A stretch of DNA of 64,000 bases from Mimachlamys varia. Its lineage: Eukaryota > Mollusca > Bivalvia > Pectinida > Pectinidae. The stretch spans positions 26,659,001 through 26,723,000 of the forward strand of contig OX392538.1 of NCBI GenBank assembly GCA_947623455.1, read 5' to 3'. Of the stretch, positions 32,991 through 45,481 are shown piece after piece (within the stretch, counting starts at the first letter, position 1; every line of letters starts with the position of its first letter). The notes below the pieces were generated by a model. That model did not search any database. It worked only from the letters and a program-made list of their open reading frames with translations, and was not told the DNA's origin. The translations under genes and the position numbers were made by a program.

Positions 32991-34127
32991 CATGCTTTGT
33001 GAAAAAAACCATTTAATGTTGATGTTATGATTTATTTGTTCTGCAGTGGTATTTAACGTGAATTATTTCATATGCGATGTGTTTGTTTAGCAGATACCGT
33101 GAAAGTTTCGGATAGATTTTATTTGAAGTCGATGGGCATTTGAGCTTTTGACCGACATAAAATAACATGTTACATACAGGACATTTACTGTATAGGCGAT
33201 ACAGTCAACACTACACATACTGACGATTTTAAATGATCAATCAAGCACAAAAAAACATGAAATTTTGGCCGTTCATTGCACCAGTTTTCAGATGACTTAT
33301 ATTGTCGTTGGGAGGGCAGGCGGGGCAATGGTATTTGGTAACTTGTAATTATAATTTTCAACAAAAAAACACCGCACAAAAGTGCATGTTTCGAATGAAT
33401 GCTATTGCATTTGTACAATTGCTGGGGTAATATAACTGAACCGAACAGAACTTTAAGGTATAAGTTTGTCCGAGACATATATATACGTCGCTTACCATGC
33501 CAGCACGCCACCACTTACCATACTGGAGAGGGAACCCTTGTGTGACTGCGTAAATAAAGACGAGTGTACGTAATATTTAAGGGGGGGAGTGTTCAATCAA
33601 AGAAAAACTCCCTATTTATTATACTCTTTGTAATAAATAATGAATTTTGAGTATGTGGTAGTGATATTACTGTATGGCTGTAATTGTACATTGTGTTTAA
33701 ACCAATAGTGTCTACTACAAAACGACAAAAATATATGCAATGTATGTAAAGGTAAAATATCACCCCATTCTGATTTAAAGGATTTGTGCAACGAAAAATG
33801 AATATTTATATTTGGGAAAGTAGTGTTGTAAAACCATAACATTATGCCCTGACTATCGCGCGGGCTGGTTGTTTATGAACATTGACATGAAATTCGAGTT
33901 ACACGCCTTGGCCTCTCAAGCGAAACTAGAGATAATGAGCTTGTTGGTCACGTTATCACGTGACGTCACTATAGTACAAGGACTCCCCAATCTTACCTTA
34001 CCTGCTTAAATTCTTATAATATGTCCGCTGGTTACCGACCTAAAATACTGTAATTTTGGCAACATTCAGCATGCCAGATACAGATTGTGATGTTCTTTGT
34101 ATTAGAGTTGACCTTGGCAAGTAGACA
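32991..34127. other. No gene recognised
   Basis: Non-coding AT-rich sequence. A minus-strand frame at 33185-33514 (109 codons) has no recognisable motif. Confidence 0.4.
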
Positions 34128-34129
34128 TA

Positions 34130-36945
34130 CAGTTGAGTGTAAGCTAACCTTCACATCCTATTTCACTAGGAGTGCACTGCGTTTAAACTAGTAGTGCACT
34201 ACATTTAAACTGCAGGTAAACTAGAAGTGCACTACGTCCAGTCAGGTGTGACCAAAAAAAAATCCATACAGGTAATAGGAGTATCCATATATTACTACCC
34301 ATGTCCTTACCTGTACCGATGTAATATGATTTTCCTGTATTTTCATGTTTATACTATTGAAGTTGTCTATTGAAGAAGTCTTTAGTTTGTTTCTGATATA
34401 AGCACAAGAATGAAAAAATATGTTTTTAAGCCAGATGATATTCGATCATCATAGTAACATGTTTTTAATGAATACACTGCATGTCAAGATTAAATAAATA
34501 TATATATAATAAACAAACTTGTATATTTTTTGGTACAAGTAACAATGAATCTTTTTTATTTAAATATTTACATTCTACAATTCAATCGAAAGGTATGCGT
34601 TTGGTTAAAAATGGTATAATACATGTACTATGTTGTAAATAGTTAATCCTGCTAAAACTGTATAAAGAAATAAAGTAAACAACAGATTGTAATATAAAAG
34701 ATCAGATATTAGAATACCAAATTTTGTACACAGTATAATACTTTAATGAATTTGACATTAAGAAGCCATGCAATAATACCTACATGTACTGACATTGGTA
34801 TTTGGTTTCATTATACATTCATGTACAAATAAACATATAAAGCCATTTCTTTCTTCATACCATAATACCAATATACATTTGTACATGTACATGCAATGCA
34901 ATGGACTGTAATACAATGTTATCATCAATTATCAAATTGGATCATCATTCACCAGTTAGCAGGGCCTAGCCTATAATCAAACTTGGGCAGTGATGGCCCT
35001 GGGGGAGAGGGAGGTGAGAAATTCACACCTGGCTAACTACAGCCAGCCTACAGGGGTGTCCCCTATCCTAAATTCTGGGAGGATGTGGCCCAGGCATTTC
35101 AAGTACATATTTATGCCTGGAGGGTAAATGATTCTACTTGTAGATCTGTATCTGTCCTTTTTAGCAAGATACAAATGTAGCTTATGAGTCATTATAGGTT
35201 AATCTAAAAGTACAATAAATGTGACTGACATAGCTACTTTTTTAGGCTACTTATTTCTAATATAGGCTAATATAACTGCATATTATTTATTTGTTGTATC
35301 ACGGACTTGGCGTGGTTGTATGCTTAGAAATTAGAATGTATTATTAATTGAAATGATTCCTTTAAACTGACCTGGTTTTAATTTATTTAAACAAATATTA
35401 CATATACACATAAACCTTTCAAGCCATATTTAATAACCCTTTGATTGTCTTCAATATTTAAGCCTATATATGGGAAATGCATCCTTTTTTAATTGAATTC
35501 TTTTGTATTGATTATTAGAAAAATAAGTATAACGAATTTTAGTTTAATTTTATATCAAACTGCATTTAGCGACTGAGCGTAACAATATTTCATCCAATAT
35601 AAAATGTAGATAATTTTTCATCATGTATTCATTTGATAAATATATATATATTTGTGTGTAAAGATTTAAAAATCAAAATGTATCAGTTGATTGTATTAAT
35701 TCAAGTGTCATAATATACTTACTTTAAGTACAATATTTAAGAAAATCAGAATTTGGTAAAGTTCATCAGAGCAGAGACGTATAAAACCAGAGCTAGTCCA
35801 CAGATTATATCCACTTTTTAAATGGAAATATCAAAGATTTTTAATTTCATGTCATGAATGTGGTTCATAAACATGATAAACCTGAGCACAACTTAAAATA
35901 TGTATTATTATATGGATAATGGTCCTGGTCATCTTCAGCTGAGACCTGTAATCAAATTGGTTCCAAATTTGACCAGTGATAGTCAGGTGAGGAATTCACA
36001 CCTCAATTGTGTCACTGACAGGCTACCGTCAGCAGGTGTTCCGAGATGAGGCTGAAACAGGTCAGGTAATAACCTGAGGCCTGAGGGTCAAATCAAAATA
36101 TCTGACCCACACTAAACCTGTCTAAATTAAAATGTGTTTCATTGCTTTTTTTTTCAAATTCAAATTCTTATAATATATATCAACACCGTTGCATGGGATA
36201 TACATGTACATACAGGTCTAGATATAGAAAATTAAATAAAAATAAAGATTGACAAAACTCCATAGCGCGTCCATGAATATACAGGTCTGAGGGATGAATG
36301 AATTTAATTCAAAAATATATATTTAGTTTAATTAAGTAGTTATTAATTCTTCAAGGGGAATATATATCCTAAACAAATAATTATCAATGGATAATGCTCC
36401 AATTTTTCAATATTCTTGAATGTAAGTTGGTAAATCAATATACAAACGTTTATGGTGTAAATGGTGTTTATTAAATTATAAAATATAAGATATCAAAATT
36501 GTTAAATTATTATTATTTTATCATTTATGTCCTGTATGGCAGAAATGTTTAGGACAACCCCCACAGTAATAACCATGATGACAAAATGTATAGTTTTGAA
36601 TGAAAGAAAGAAGGTTGTTTGAGAAAAATTACTACATAACATTAATATAATACATGTATGTATTGAAGTTATAAATAGTAACTTAAGATAAGGCCAGCTT
36701 CTAAGTACTACACAGGTGAGGTACAGGTAAGAATCACAGGTAAATGGGACTGCCCATTTACCTGTAGGGGTATTTGGCCTAAATGGGGTTCGGGGTGTAG
36801 TGCACTACTAGTTTACCTGTAGTTTAAATGTAGTGCACTACTAGTTTAAACGTAGTGCACTACTAGTTTAAACGTAGTGCACTACTAGTTTAAATGTAGT
36901 GCACTACTAGTGCACTGGGTGTAAAGGTTAGCTTACACTCAACTG
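34130..36945. mobile_element. 2.8 kb TA-flanked inverted-repeat element, copy 1 (non-autonomous)
   Basis: The ends read CAGTTGAGTGTAAGCTAACC and its complement, with TA on both outer sides (34128-34129, 36946-36947). Inside each end lies an array of roughly 22-bp repeats containing the palindromes TAGTGCACTA and GTTTAAAC (about 34165-34240 and 36795-36920). The interior has no open frame with motifs. TA duplications and CAGT ends fit the Tc1/mariner superfamily, which makes it a large MITE-like derivative. An inverted second copy lies at 55446-58248. Two GC-richer internal modules (about 34950-35160 and 35925-36120) resemble each other. Confidence 0.82.
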
Positions 36946-36947
36946 TA

Positions 36948-38935
36948 CCAGTGGAAGTGGCATCAGCATAGAAAACATTGTCAACACTCATATGTATGGA
37001 ATGAGCGTAGAGGGAAGGATTCATCATTCGCTCGAATCGAGTGTCAATACGCTATACGCTGTATCTCTTCCCGTTGAGAAATGCAGTGACCTGAGGAACA
37101 CGAAACCGGCCCACAATTTTTTCTACAACTAATCTACATCTGTAAAACTCTGTTCGATCTACCTCCTTGTGTATCTGTTATACCCGGGAAAAATCTTGTT
37201 ATGGAGATATTAGGGGTAAAGAGGCCAAAATCGGCATTTTCCCCACTAGTTTCTTTTTAATTGATGATGAAAAATTTACATTTAATCCTTACAAATATAG
37301 ATAGTCGATTTGATTCCAAACGGTATGATTAGTTTTTCGATATCTTTAATAGAACGACCACAAGAGACATTTTAAGATGGGTAGTAGTTCAGTGTTTGCC
37401 AGTATTTGTCCATTGGGTGACGCCCAGAACAGTGTTCTCTAATCTTATGTAGAACTTCGTACGAAGGGTTCCGATGAACTATGGTTATCGTGAAGCGCAT
37501 GCGTAAAAACAAAGATGGCGTCCAAGTTCTTCTGGTCACGAGATAGATTTACATTTACTGTCAATACGAGTAATATTTATTCGTTTACGATAATTTGCAG
37601 TATCAAACATTATGTTCTAGTTCTTGTCTATTTTGTACGATCGCTGTTCATGCTAGATATTTACGCTGAACCTCGGAATCTCAATCAAAATCTGTCGCAC
37701 AACAAGTTTGTTGTGGCCCGTTAATTGACGTGATGCAGATGTACGCGGAAAATTCCCCGTTTCATTGTGTATTTAATTTCGCTATTCTGTCCATGTTTGT
37801 GGTTATTTCGTCTGTGCTCGTAACCGTATGTCTACATTGCATTAATTAGCACGACGTCAGCTGTCGTAAAGCTTGGCGATGTCCCGATATCCTATCCGTC
37901 TGTTGGCGAAGTAATGATATTACCGACTATATTGACATGGTTACCATATGAAACAGCAGGCTATATATCCATATGTATATAATATAGAACAACTGCATTT
38001 ATGATCTGATGGCATTTTTGTAACAATAAAATGAATGTGAAAGTTTTGATATAGCTTTTTATGTAATAAATTTACACTATTTACAAATATTTGTAAAAAC
38101 ATTACGATATTGTGATACGATATAAATCCAAAACTGAAACGGCACCCCGAGATAAGATTAAACACAATGTTCTGAAACAAAACGATATAGACCTACTTCA
38201 ATGCTGTGTGTCAATTGTTTGTTAATAGAAGTCATTAATTCTGGAACCGTTTTCACATAAAATGTCATAATTGTCTTGAAATACAATGTACATGTATACA
38301 TGTGTGCAATGGCTCAAAATGTGCTTAACATCTAAAACATGCAGATAGATTAGCATAACAAGAAATTATGCCCCAGTTCCATGCAAATTACCCCATTACA
38401 AAATATGTTTGTATTGACACACTAAACAAGAATCAGTTCAAAATTAAACGATGCAAAAAAACTTTGGGGGGAGGGGGTTGAAAAAAGGAAAGATGCCTTT
38501 AAATTTATGTTTTTAATCGAACAACTGTCAAACAGATGAGCATTTAAATATTGTTGCATCAGATATTCATCAATTATATATATCATTAACATTTGTTACT
38601 GTTTAATTGGTAGGTAGATGATCATTAGATATATGGCGAAATATGTCGGAATAAAAGTTATAGGACTCACGACTAAATTCAAATAAGTCTATCACAAAGT
38701 GTTTCATACGTTTGTAGTCCCTACCGAAAATTTTGTCCGGCTAAGTACAGTGATTCTGAGTAATTTAAATAGGTAATTGTTGCAATTTTCTGCATTGAAT
38801 AAATGTATAGATTTTTAACTTTACAAAAATGTATACTTTTGGTAGATTTTGATATATGATGGCGGATTGATATGGGGTCAAAGGTAAGAGGGTATTCCCG
38901 TCCCATTTAATTGGTTTGACATGTAAGTTTCTTGT
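36948..38935. other. No gene called; one ATG in a promoter-like context
   Basis: AAAGATGGCGTC at 37511-37522 opens a 69-codon plus-strand frame (37515-37724) with a hydrophobic stretch (YVLVLVYFVRSLFML). CAAGATGGCG-like motifs occur at some transcription starts, but no donor site or family match supports a gene. The rest is non-coding. Confidence 0.25.
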
Positions 38936-39634
38936 AATAGAGGATATATAGACAATGAACATTAGGTGGATAGATGTCAGAATAGACGATATATAGACAA
39001 TGAACATTAGGTGGATAGATGTCGGAATAGAGGATATATAAACAATGAACATTAGGTGGATAGACACCAGAATAGAGGATATATAGACAATAAACATTAG
39101 GTGGATAGACACCAGAATAATAGAGGATATATAGACAATGAACATTAGGTGGATAGACACCAGAATAGATGATATATAGATAATGAACATAAGGTGGATA
39201 GACACCAGAATAGAGGATATATAGACAATAAACATTAGGTGGATTGACACCATAATAGAGGATATATAGACAATGAACATTGGGTGGATAGATGTCGGAA
39301 TAGAGGATATATAGACAATGCCCATTAGATGGATAGATGTCGGAATAGAGGATGTATAGACAATGAACATTGGGTGGATAGATGTCAGAATAGACGATAT
39401 ATAGACAATGAACATTAGGTGGATAGACACCAGAATATATGATATATAGACAATGAACATTAGGTGGATAGACACCAGAATAATAGAGGATATATAGACA
39501 ATGAACATTAGGTGGATAGACACCAGAATAGAGGATATATAGACAATGAACATTAGGTGGATAGACACCAGAATAGAGGATATATACACTATGAACATTA
39601 GGTGGATAGACACCAGAATAGAGGATATATAGAC
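38936..39634. repeat. 45-bp minisatellite, about 15 units
   Basis: The unit contains GGTGGATAGACACCAGAATA, then GAGGATATATAGACAATGAA and CATTA. Most units are 45 bp and two are 48 bp. Two unit types alternate in blocks, with GATGTC or GACACC after the GGATA. On the minus strand the array is open for most of 282 codons as 15-residue hydrophobic repeats (SIHLMFIVYISSILV), because unit and indel lengths are multiples of three. No start context or splice sites support translation. Confidence 0.9.
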
Positions 39635-40345
39635 ATGGAAAAAGTCTTGTATATTGAGTTTAAATGAAAAATGTTATTCCAGCAAGAATTTGACTTTTTT
39701 CCACCCAAGAAAATAGGATATTGGTACTTTTTAAAATTGAATTTTTGACAAAAAATCTTGAAATCTTAAAATCATGACAGTTGATCTTAGCATGTTTAAA
39801 GTCATGCAAGGAACCAAAAAACTTTCAAAGTAGCTTTAAAGGAATAAATATGATTTTTTTTTAATTTGGAAAAATTGAGGTTTTTCATTGTGAAGCAAAA
39901 GTCTCCTCCGAGCCTGATAAAACATGATTTTCTGACATTCTAGCTTGATTAAGACTGAAAACTTCACCGTTACATGGAAAAAGTCTTGAATTTGAGTTTT
40001 AATGAATAATGTTATTCCAGTAAGAATTTGACTTTTTTCCACCCAAGAAAATAGGATATTAGTACTTTTTTGGAATTGAATTCTCGAGAAAAATGAAAAT
40101 TTTGTCTTAAAATCATGACAGTTGATCTTAGCATGTTTTCAAGTCATGCAAGGAACCAGAAAACTATCAAAGTAGCTTAAAAAGATGAAATCTGAATTTG
40201 TTTTCAAATTCGGAAAAATTGAGGATTTTCATTGTCAAGTATATAGTCCCTTCCGAGCCCGATAAGACATAATTTTCTGACATTTTAACTTGATTTAGAC
40301 TGAAAACTTGAATATTGAGTTTCAATGAAAAATGTTATTCCAGTT
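39635..40345. repeat. Tandem duplication, about 339-bp unit, 2.1 copies
   Basis: CATGGAAAAAGTCTTG at about 39634 recurs at 39973, and a part of the same unit recurs near 40308. Matching blocks include TGTTATTCCAG, AAATCATGACAGTTGATCTT and AGTCATGCAAGGAACCA. Divergence of several percent shows an older duplication. Confidence 0.8.
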
Positions 40346-41987
40346 TCCATACCAGAAAATATGGTATCGATGTCGAGGCCGTCGTAAATGCAAGACATTA
40401 AGCCTCGCTTTGATAATAAAATGACAGGTTCGAGATAATTGTTTTCGCTGTATATGATTTGGCAGTTGGCAGACCCTTACTTACTGCTAAAAGAATATAT
40501 CCTGGTTTAACCACATGATAAAACAAAACAGCAGCAGTAATAGATTATATTTATTAGTTGAACATTTTTGTACCAAAATTCTTCTGTTATGATTTGTCCT
40601 TTTCATAGCATTATTTTCAACATGTTTACACAAAACAATTGATTTTTGAAGTACTTTGGGAAAATATTAATATTTCATAGATGAAATGATGCATATACGT
40701 AAAAGAGATTTAGAAAGTTTATGTTTTAAGTACTTTTTTGATTGAATTTATTTTTTTGAAAGTTCCATATAGGTGATACTATATTATTATTGTATTGCAA
40801 AAGAAAAAAATTAGGTTACAAAGCAAGACACAATTTAATATCAGTGTATCAGCTTTATTTATTTGATTTCATAACGTTCCAAAAATAAATATATATAATA
40901 TAATTATAAGGCATAAGAGAATGTACAGGCACGTATTTGCAGTATTGCATATGGTAATAAAAACATAACATGCATGCATTATCAATAACACCCACCTTAT
41001 ATGAACTGCTGTACTTCTAAGTCCCATTTCTCTTAGATTAACACACCTGTCCATTGACACTAATTGGTCCGTGTATTGAGAGGTTATCTGTGTACCTATC
41101 ACAGGTGGTGTCTTCCCACTCAGCCAACATAATCCTATTTTAGTATTATATAGGGCACAAGTAGTGTTGTTACAGAGTGAGAACAATAGGTACTAATTAT
41201 AGGTATGGCTATAACCTGTTTTTGGAAACTGTATAATTCTCATGTAACAATTTACCTGTAGAAATATTTACTTACTTATTTTACAAAATCCAACCAAAAT
41301 ACTATGTGTAATTAGAGAAAATATCATTACTATGTATATACATGAACAACAGGTATAATCAGACCACTTTAATTCAAAATACTCTGTTTAGACTATTATA
41401 TTTTCCTTTATAGAAACAGGAAATCTTTTATAATAAATTTGCATGGGATGCGCCTTGTCAAACTCCAGTAAAAATGATGAAGACATTTTCAAATGCCTCG
41501 TAAAGTTTGTCATATATGCAGCACTTGCATCATGCTTCTGTAGATTTGTTTAAACCTAATAAATAACTTACAAAAGTTTGAATAATGCTTTAAATGGTAA
41601 AATCCAAGATGGCCACCATTCAGCCTTTTTGTTTTTCCATTATTAGACCTAAAATCAAAAGGGCACAACTAAGCATTAGCATATGAAAACTGGAGTAAGA
41701 TCGATCAAGTGCTTCTCAAGAACTCAAGAAATAGGGATCACAAACTATTAATGCAAAATCAAAGATGTATGTCCTTCGGCCATATTGTTTTTCGGATCGG
41801 CTTAAAATGTAATACCAAGGTTTAATCTAGACCGATTATACTACTGAAATTCGGTATTATTCCCCACTGCCTTTATATTCCCTTTTGAGTAAAAACAAAA
41901 CCCCATCAAGACAAATTCCTCTAAATTAGTTGAAATATTCCCCAAAATAGTTTTCCACAAATCCTAAAATAACCCCTGATTACATAG
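40346..41987. other. No gene recognised
   Basis: AT-rich sequence with generic interspersed-repeat flavour, for example AAGATGGCCACCATTC near 41608. A minus-strand frame at 40869-41186 has no motif. Confidence 0.35.
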
Positions 41988-42484
41988 GGAGTCAGTCTAT
42001 ATATTACATATGGTGTCAGTCTGTATAATACATTTGGTGTCAGTCTGTATATTTCATGGGGTGTCGGTCTGTATATTACATAGGGTGTCAGTCTGTATAT
42101 CCCATTGGGTAGCAGTCTGTATATTTCATTAGGTGTCAGTCTGTATCACATAGGGTGTCAGTGTGTGTATTACATTGGGTGTCAGTCTGTATTACATATG
42201 GTGTCAGTCTGTATATTGCATTGGGTGTCAGTCTGTATTACATAGGGTGTCAGTCTGTATTACATATATAGGGTGTTAGTCTCTATATTACATTGGGTGT
42301 CAGTCTGTATTACATAGGGTGCTAGTCTGTATATTACATAGGGAGTCAGTCTGTACATTCTAAGAGAGTCAGTCTGTATTACATAGGGTGTTAGTCTCTA
42401 TCACATAGGGTATCAGCCTGTATATTAAATAGGGAGCAAGTCTGTATAACACTGGGAGTATTCAGTTTGTATTACATAGGGAGA
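41988..42484. repeat. Minisatellite based on GGGTGTCAGTCTGTAT
   Basis: About twenty irregular units alternate GGGTGTCAGTCTGTAT with ATTACATA or ATTACATT spacers. Unit lengths vary from about 18 to 28 bp. No coding sense. Confidence 0.88.
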
Positions 42485-42857
42485 AAATTAGGGTGTTACA
42501 TAGGATATCACAAATAGGTCCGCAATCTTTGCTTCCCTATTATCCAATCATGCAACATGTTATTTGGACAACAACCAATCAGCATGCTGAAAACAAATTA
42601 GTGTTTGACATCACTTTGTTTAAAATATGGCATACGAGATACCCCCAGCAACATTTCGCTGCAATAATCGAAGAGGAATAACAAGATATTTTGAAGAAAA
42701 AAACCACTTGATGAACATTCCAGGAAAAATAATTTTCTCAACATTGATAAAATGAATACTGAGATGTTGTTACCATGACAAACTGCTGTTGTTGCCAGTG
42801 GTTCTATTATTAAATCATGAATTGTTAATTTTAATTCATTTGTTTTAATAGGACGTA

Positions 42858-42996
42858 TTACAAAACAGTTATTGACTTTTGTTTTCAGGGTTACACGAGA
42901 CTATACGGACCTAGTCAAGAGTTTGTTCATCGATGCTGAAGGTCTGTATAGTCTCGTGTACACCTCAACAAAAGTCAATAACTGTTTACTTTGTAA
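42858..42996. repeat. 139-bp foldback element
   Basis: Inverted arms carry ATTACAAA...CAGTTATTGACTTTTGTT and TACACGAGACTATACGGACC and their complements, around a central loop near 42930. MITE-like hairpin with no coding capacity. Confidence 0.82.
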
Positions 42997-43905
42997 TGTG
43001 GTTTTCTGTGAAAAGATTCAGAAATTGCTATTTTCAAAAGCAGTGCAATAATTTCTGGTGTTAGAAAAATGACATAAATCCTATATACAAAAAAATATCT
43101 GTCATACATATACTAATCATAAATTGTCTGTTGCTTTTAAATGTGTAGGTGCTTTAATAAGCTATCACATACGAAAAAAAAATAATGAACTAAGTGTATC
43201 AAAGTCGGAATATCAGGGTCTTGGCACAGGCAGTAATGAAATCAACACCATATATGTCATCTAATGCATGTTTATTCTTTGTCGTCTCATTGTTCAAAAT
43301 CCCTACAACAACAATAAACAAAACGTTGTAGTTTCATCGATTGCATCTATCCATTAGCACATATATATGTATATATCAAACAGATGTGCATGTTTTTTAA
43401 AATTTAAAATAGATTAAAGAAAAGAAATGAAACTGCATTGGGCATGTCAAGGACTGTTCGTCAGTGGAAAAATACCCTGCATGCATATTTACAAATGGTC
43501 AAATATTCCTTTGAAGTTTCACTTGAAAAGGTTCACAGATTTATTAGTAGTTGTCTTCATAAAATTTCCCACCAAAAAACGAAGTGTAGTGACCTGGTTA
43601 CCATGGCAACCATTTTTTTAATATGTGTCATAGATTCTGCACATTTACAATGTATAAGGAGTATTGCCACCAAGTTTAGTTGAAATTCCCTCAGTAGTTT
43701 TAGAGGACTAGCCGATACATTGTTGTGTATACAGACGTATGGATGGACAGATGGATAACCTGATTCCAGTATACCCCCTAATTTTTTTTTTTTGGGGGGG
43801 GGGGTATAAAAAATGTACAACAATTGAAGTAGGAAGGAATTAAGAATAATACCATGCCCCCGCTGAAGTTCAAACTTTTGAGTCAAAAGGTTTAACTTCA
43901 GCCAA
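42997..43905. other. Interspersed repeat sequence with a T12-G11 junction
   Basis: The stretch at about 43560-43810 reads like a common dispersed repeat (GGATGGACAGATGGATAACC, then GATTCCAGTATACCCCC) and ends in twelve T followed by eleven G (43782-43804). The sequence flanking the next MITE (ATACCATG, then CGCTGAAGTTCAAAC) also reappears inverted on the MITE's other side. No gene seen. Confidence 0.4.
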
Positions 43906-43907
43906 TA

Positions 43908-44379
43908 CAGTGTACCCTTGACCTATCGCCACCTGAATCTACCGCAACCCCCGCATACTGCCACCTAAACCTCTAAAACGGATTTCTGTCCTGTATAATT
44001 CCCTCGTTAAGTTCTCCACACTGGCATACCGCCATCCGCCACACTCTTTAAAATGCAAACGTCCAGAATCTCTATAATATTTCCCTCGACGATAACGCCA
44101 TATTGTTCTATTTATGGGGATTGAGGAACTCTTTAGTGTTCTATTTGGAATAACATGTGGCAAACGCATATCAATACCTATTTTCAGATATAAATTTGTG
44201 CCAATGTAGATCTATAGGACGATATAATACTAAGCTTGTTTTAATGAAATGTTGGAAATGCAATCTATTATGCAATTTAATTCATAGTTACAATTTTCAT
44301 AATTAGCTAATATCTCCACCCTCGTTATACCACCATAGTTGCTGTGGACGAAAGGTGGCCGTATAACGAGGGTACACTG
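43908..44379. mobile_element. Pogo/Tigger-type MITE
   Basis: The terminal inverted repeats read CAGTGTACCCTTGACCTAT and CAGTGTACCCTCGTTATAC, both continuing into a GCCACC block, with TA on each side (43906-43907, 44380-44381). At 472 bp and without a transposase frame it is non-autonomous. CAGTGTACCCTCG ends are typical of pogo-like elements. It sits between inverted flanks, so it may have landed in the loop of an older foldback element. Confidence 0.75.
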
Positions 44380-44579
44380 TAGTTTGAACTTCAGCGGGTC
44401 ATGGTATTGTTTTGTCTTTAGAGGAATTCTCTATCACTTGATGTATAAGGAAATTTAAACTAGCTGAGACTAAAATCTAGCTATTATAGGGCAACATGTA
44501 CAGGGGAAGGCGGGGGCCCAATAGGGGAAATACAGAAAAACTCTTTTTAAAATCGCTGCTGGTTTTACAGCTAGAATTA

Positions 44580-44761
44580 CGGCTAAGTATCCACTTTTTG
44601 TGATACGAACGGAAGACGAACGCTTCCCGGACGGAGGCCTACCGCTGCACGAACGGCGAACGAACGCGAGCCGCGCGGAATTACCTATTGGACCCACGCA
44701 GCTAACACGGCCTATTCCCGAACGGAACGAACGCTAGCGGCCGATAACCTGGGTCGGCCGC
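44580..44761. repeat. CpG-rich patch with 27-bp repeat, left half
   Basis: A GC- and CpG-rich patch contrasts with the AT-rich surroundings, with many CGAACG and GAACGGAACGA runs. Its last part is one unit of a 27-bp repeat beginning CTAGCGGCCGATAACCTGGG. The array continues at 54367 beyond the LTR retrotransposon, so the element inserted within it. Confidence 0.7.
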
Positions 44762-45294
44762 TGTAACAAAGTAGGCATGTTGATATGATATAGCACGGTA
44801 GCTGTACCATCTGGAAGTATTTATTAGCCTAGATGCTGTGATTTGTTATTAAAGTAAACTAGTGGTTAATTAGGTATCTGTCTATTACACCAGTAAACCC
44901 GGGCAGGGTGCAGTAAGTTGGTCAGTTAATTAACACCAGCTGGACAACAATTATTTATGCAGACGGCACTACTTTGCACACGAAGGGGATTGGTAATTAT
45001 AAGTATGAGCTAGTATTGGATGGGGGTGAGTCTGTGTTTAGAAGGCCGCGGATTAAGACTTTGACAGTCTACACAAGAGACTGCCAGGAGGGCTACAGGC
45101 TAGTGCTGGTAAAGATGTAGAAGACTTATAAGTTGACAATTGACTTAGCTAGACTGAGACACAACGCCGAAGTACTAACAAGTTTGATGATGTTATGATA
45201 CCATGAACACGTACTTGTGATGTCGGTGTAATTTACGATCACGAATAAACTGTCTATTATCCAACATTATGTGTCGTTGCTGAATTGTGTCACA
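44762..45294 (+). repeat. LTR 1
   Basis: 533 bp, TGTAACAAAG...GTGTCACA. An AATAAA signal at about 45244 lies shortly before the 3' end. It should hold the promoter for the first copy. It differs from LTR 2 and LTR 3 at a few bases (GATATAGCACGG for GATATATCACGG). Confidence 0.92.
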
Positions 45295-45300
45295 GACGTG

Positions 45301-45354
45301 TTATTTTGGTGACCGTGACCAAGGATATCGAACGGGATAACCATAATACGAAAA
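45301..45354 (+). promoter_or_regulatory. Leader with probable primer-binding site
   Basis: TGGTGACCGTGACC begins at 45308, about a dozen bases inside the LTR, which is a usual place for the primer site. The first eight bases equal those of tRNA-Trp-type sites, but the match then fails, so the primer is uncertain. Copy 2 has the same sequence at about 49842. Confidence 0.4.
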
Positions 45355-45441
45355 ATGGATTCAGAAGAAGAAAGTGCAGAAGACGATGCCAACATGACGG
45401 GCAAGCGAAACTTGAAGAAAAAACAGAGACAGAGTGGGTGA
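45355..45441 (+). CDS. Short upstream ORF (28 codons) ending in a splice-donor-like site
   Basis: The ORF starts with MDSEEESAEDDANM and ends in a basic stretch (KRNLKKKQRQSG). Acidic then basic composition is striking for 28 residues. The stop TGA lies within GG|GTGAGT (45438-45443), a near-perfect splice donor. It may therefore be a first exon joined to a downstream acceptor, or a leader peptide affecting Gag translation. The same ORF is intact in copy 2 (49889-49975). Confidence 0.4.
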   Translation: MDSEEESAEDDANMTGKRNLKKKQRQSG

Positions 45442-45481
45442 GTGATTTAGTTTTATCCTTGACACTAAAGTAATTCTCATT

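Noticed and set aside
37515..37724. 69-codon frame after AAAGATGGCGTC as a host gene start
   Set aside because: A promoter-like start context alone is not enough; there is no donor site in a sensible place and no recognisable family.
38765..39613. 282-codon minus-strand frame as a gene
   Set aside because: It is almost entirely the 45-bp minisatellite; a unit length divisible by three explains the open frame, and no start context, splice site or motif supports a gene.
40869..41186. 105-codon minus-strand frame as a gene
   Set aside because: No domain, no splice context, and the sequence around it has the look of dispersed repeats.
41988..42484. CRISPR-like array
   Set aside because: Units vary in length, have no unique spacers, and the genome is eukaryotic; this is a minisatellite.
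44470..44697. 75-codon minus-strand frame over the CpG-rich patch
   Set aside because: High GC content makes stops rare; there is no motif and low-complexity composition.
45438..45472. Intron between the leader ORF and gag (donor 45438, AG at 45472)
   Set aside because: The distance is under 40 bases, too short for a usual animal intron; a more distant acceptor would be needed.
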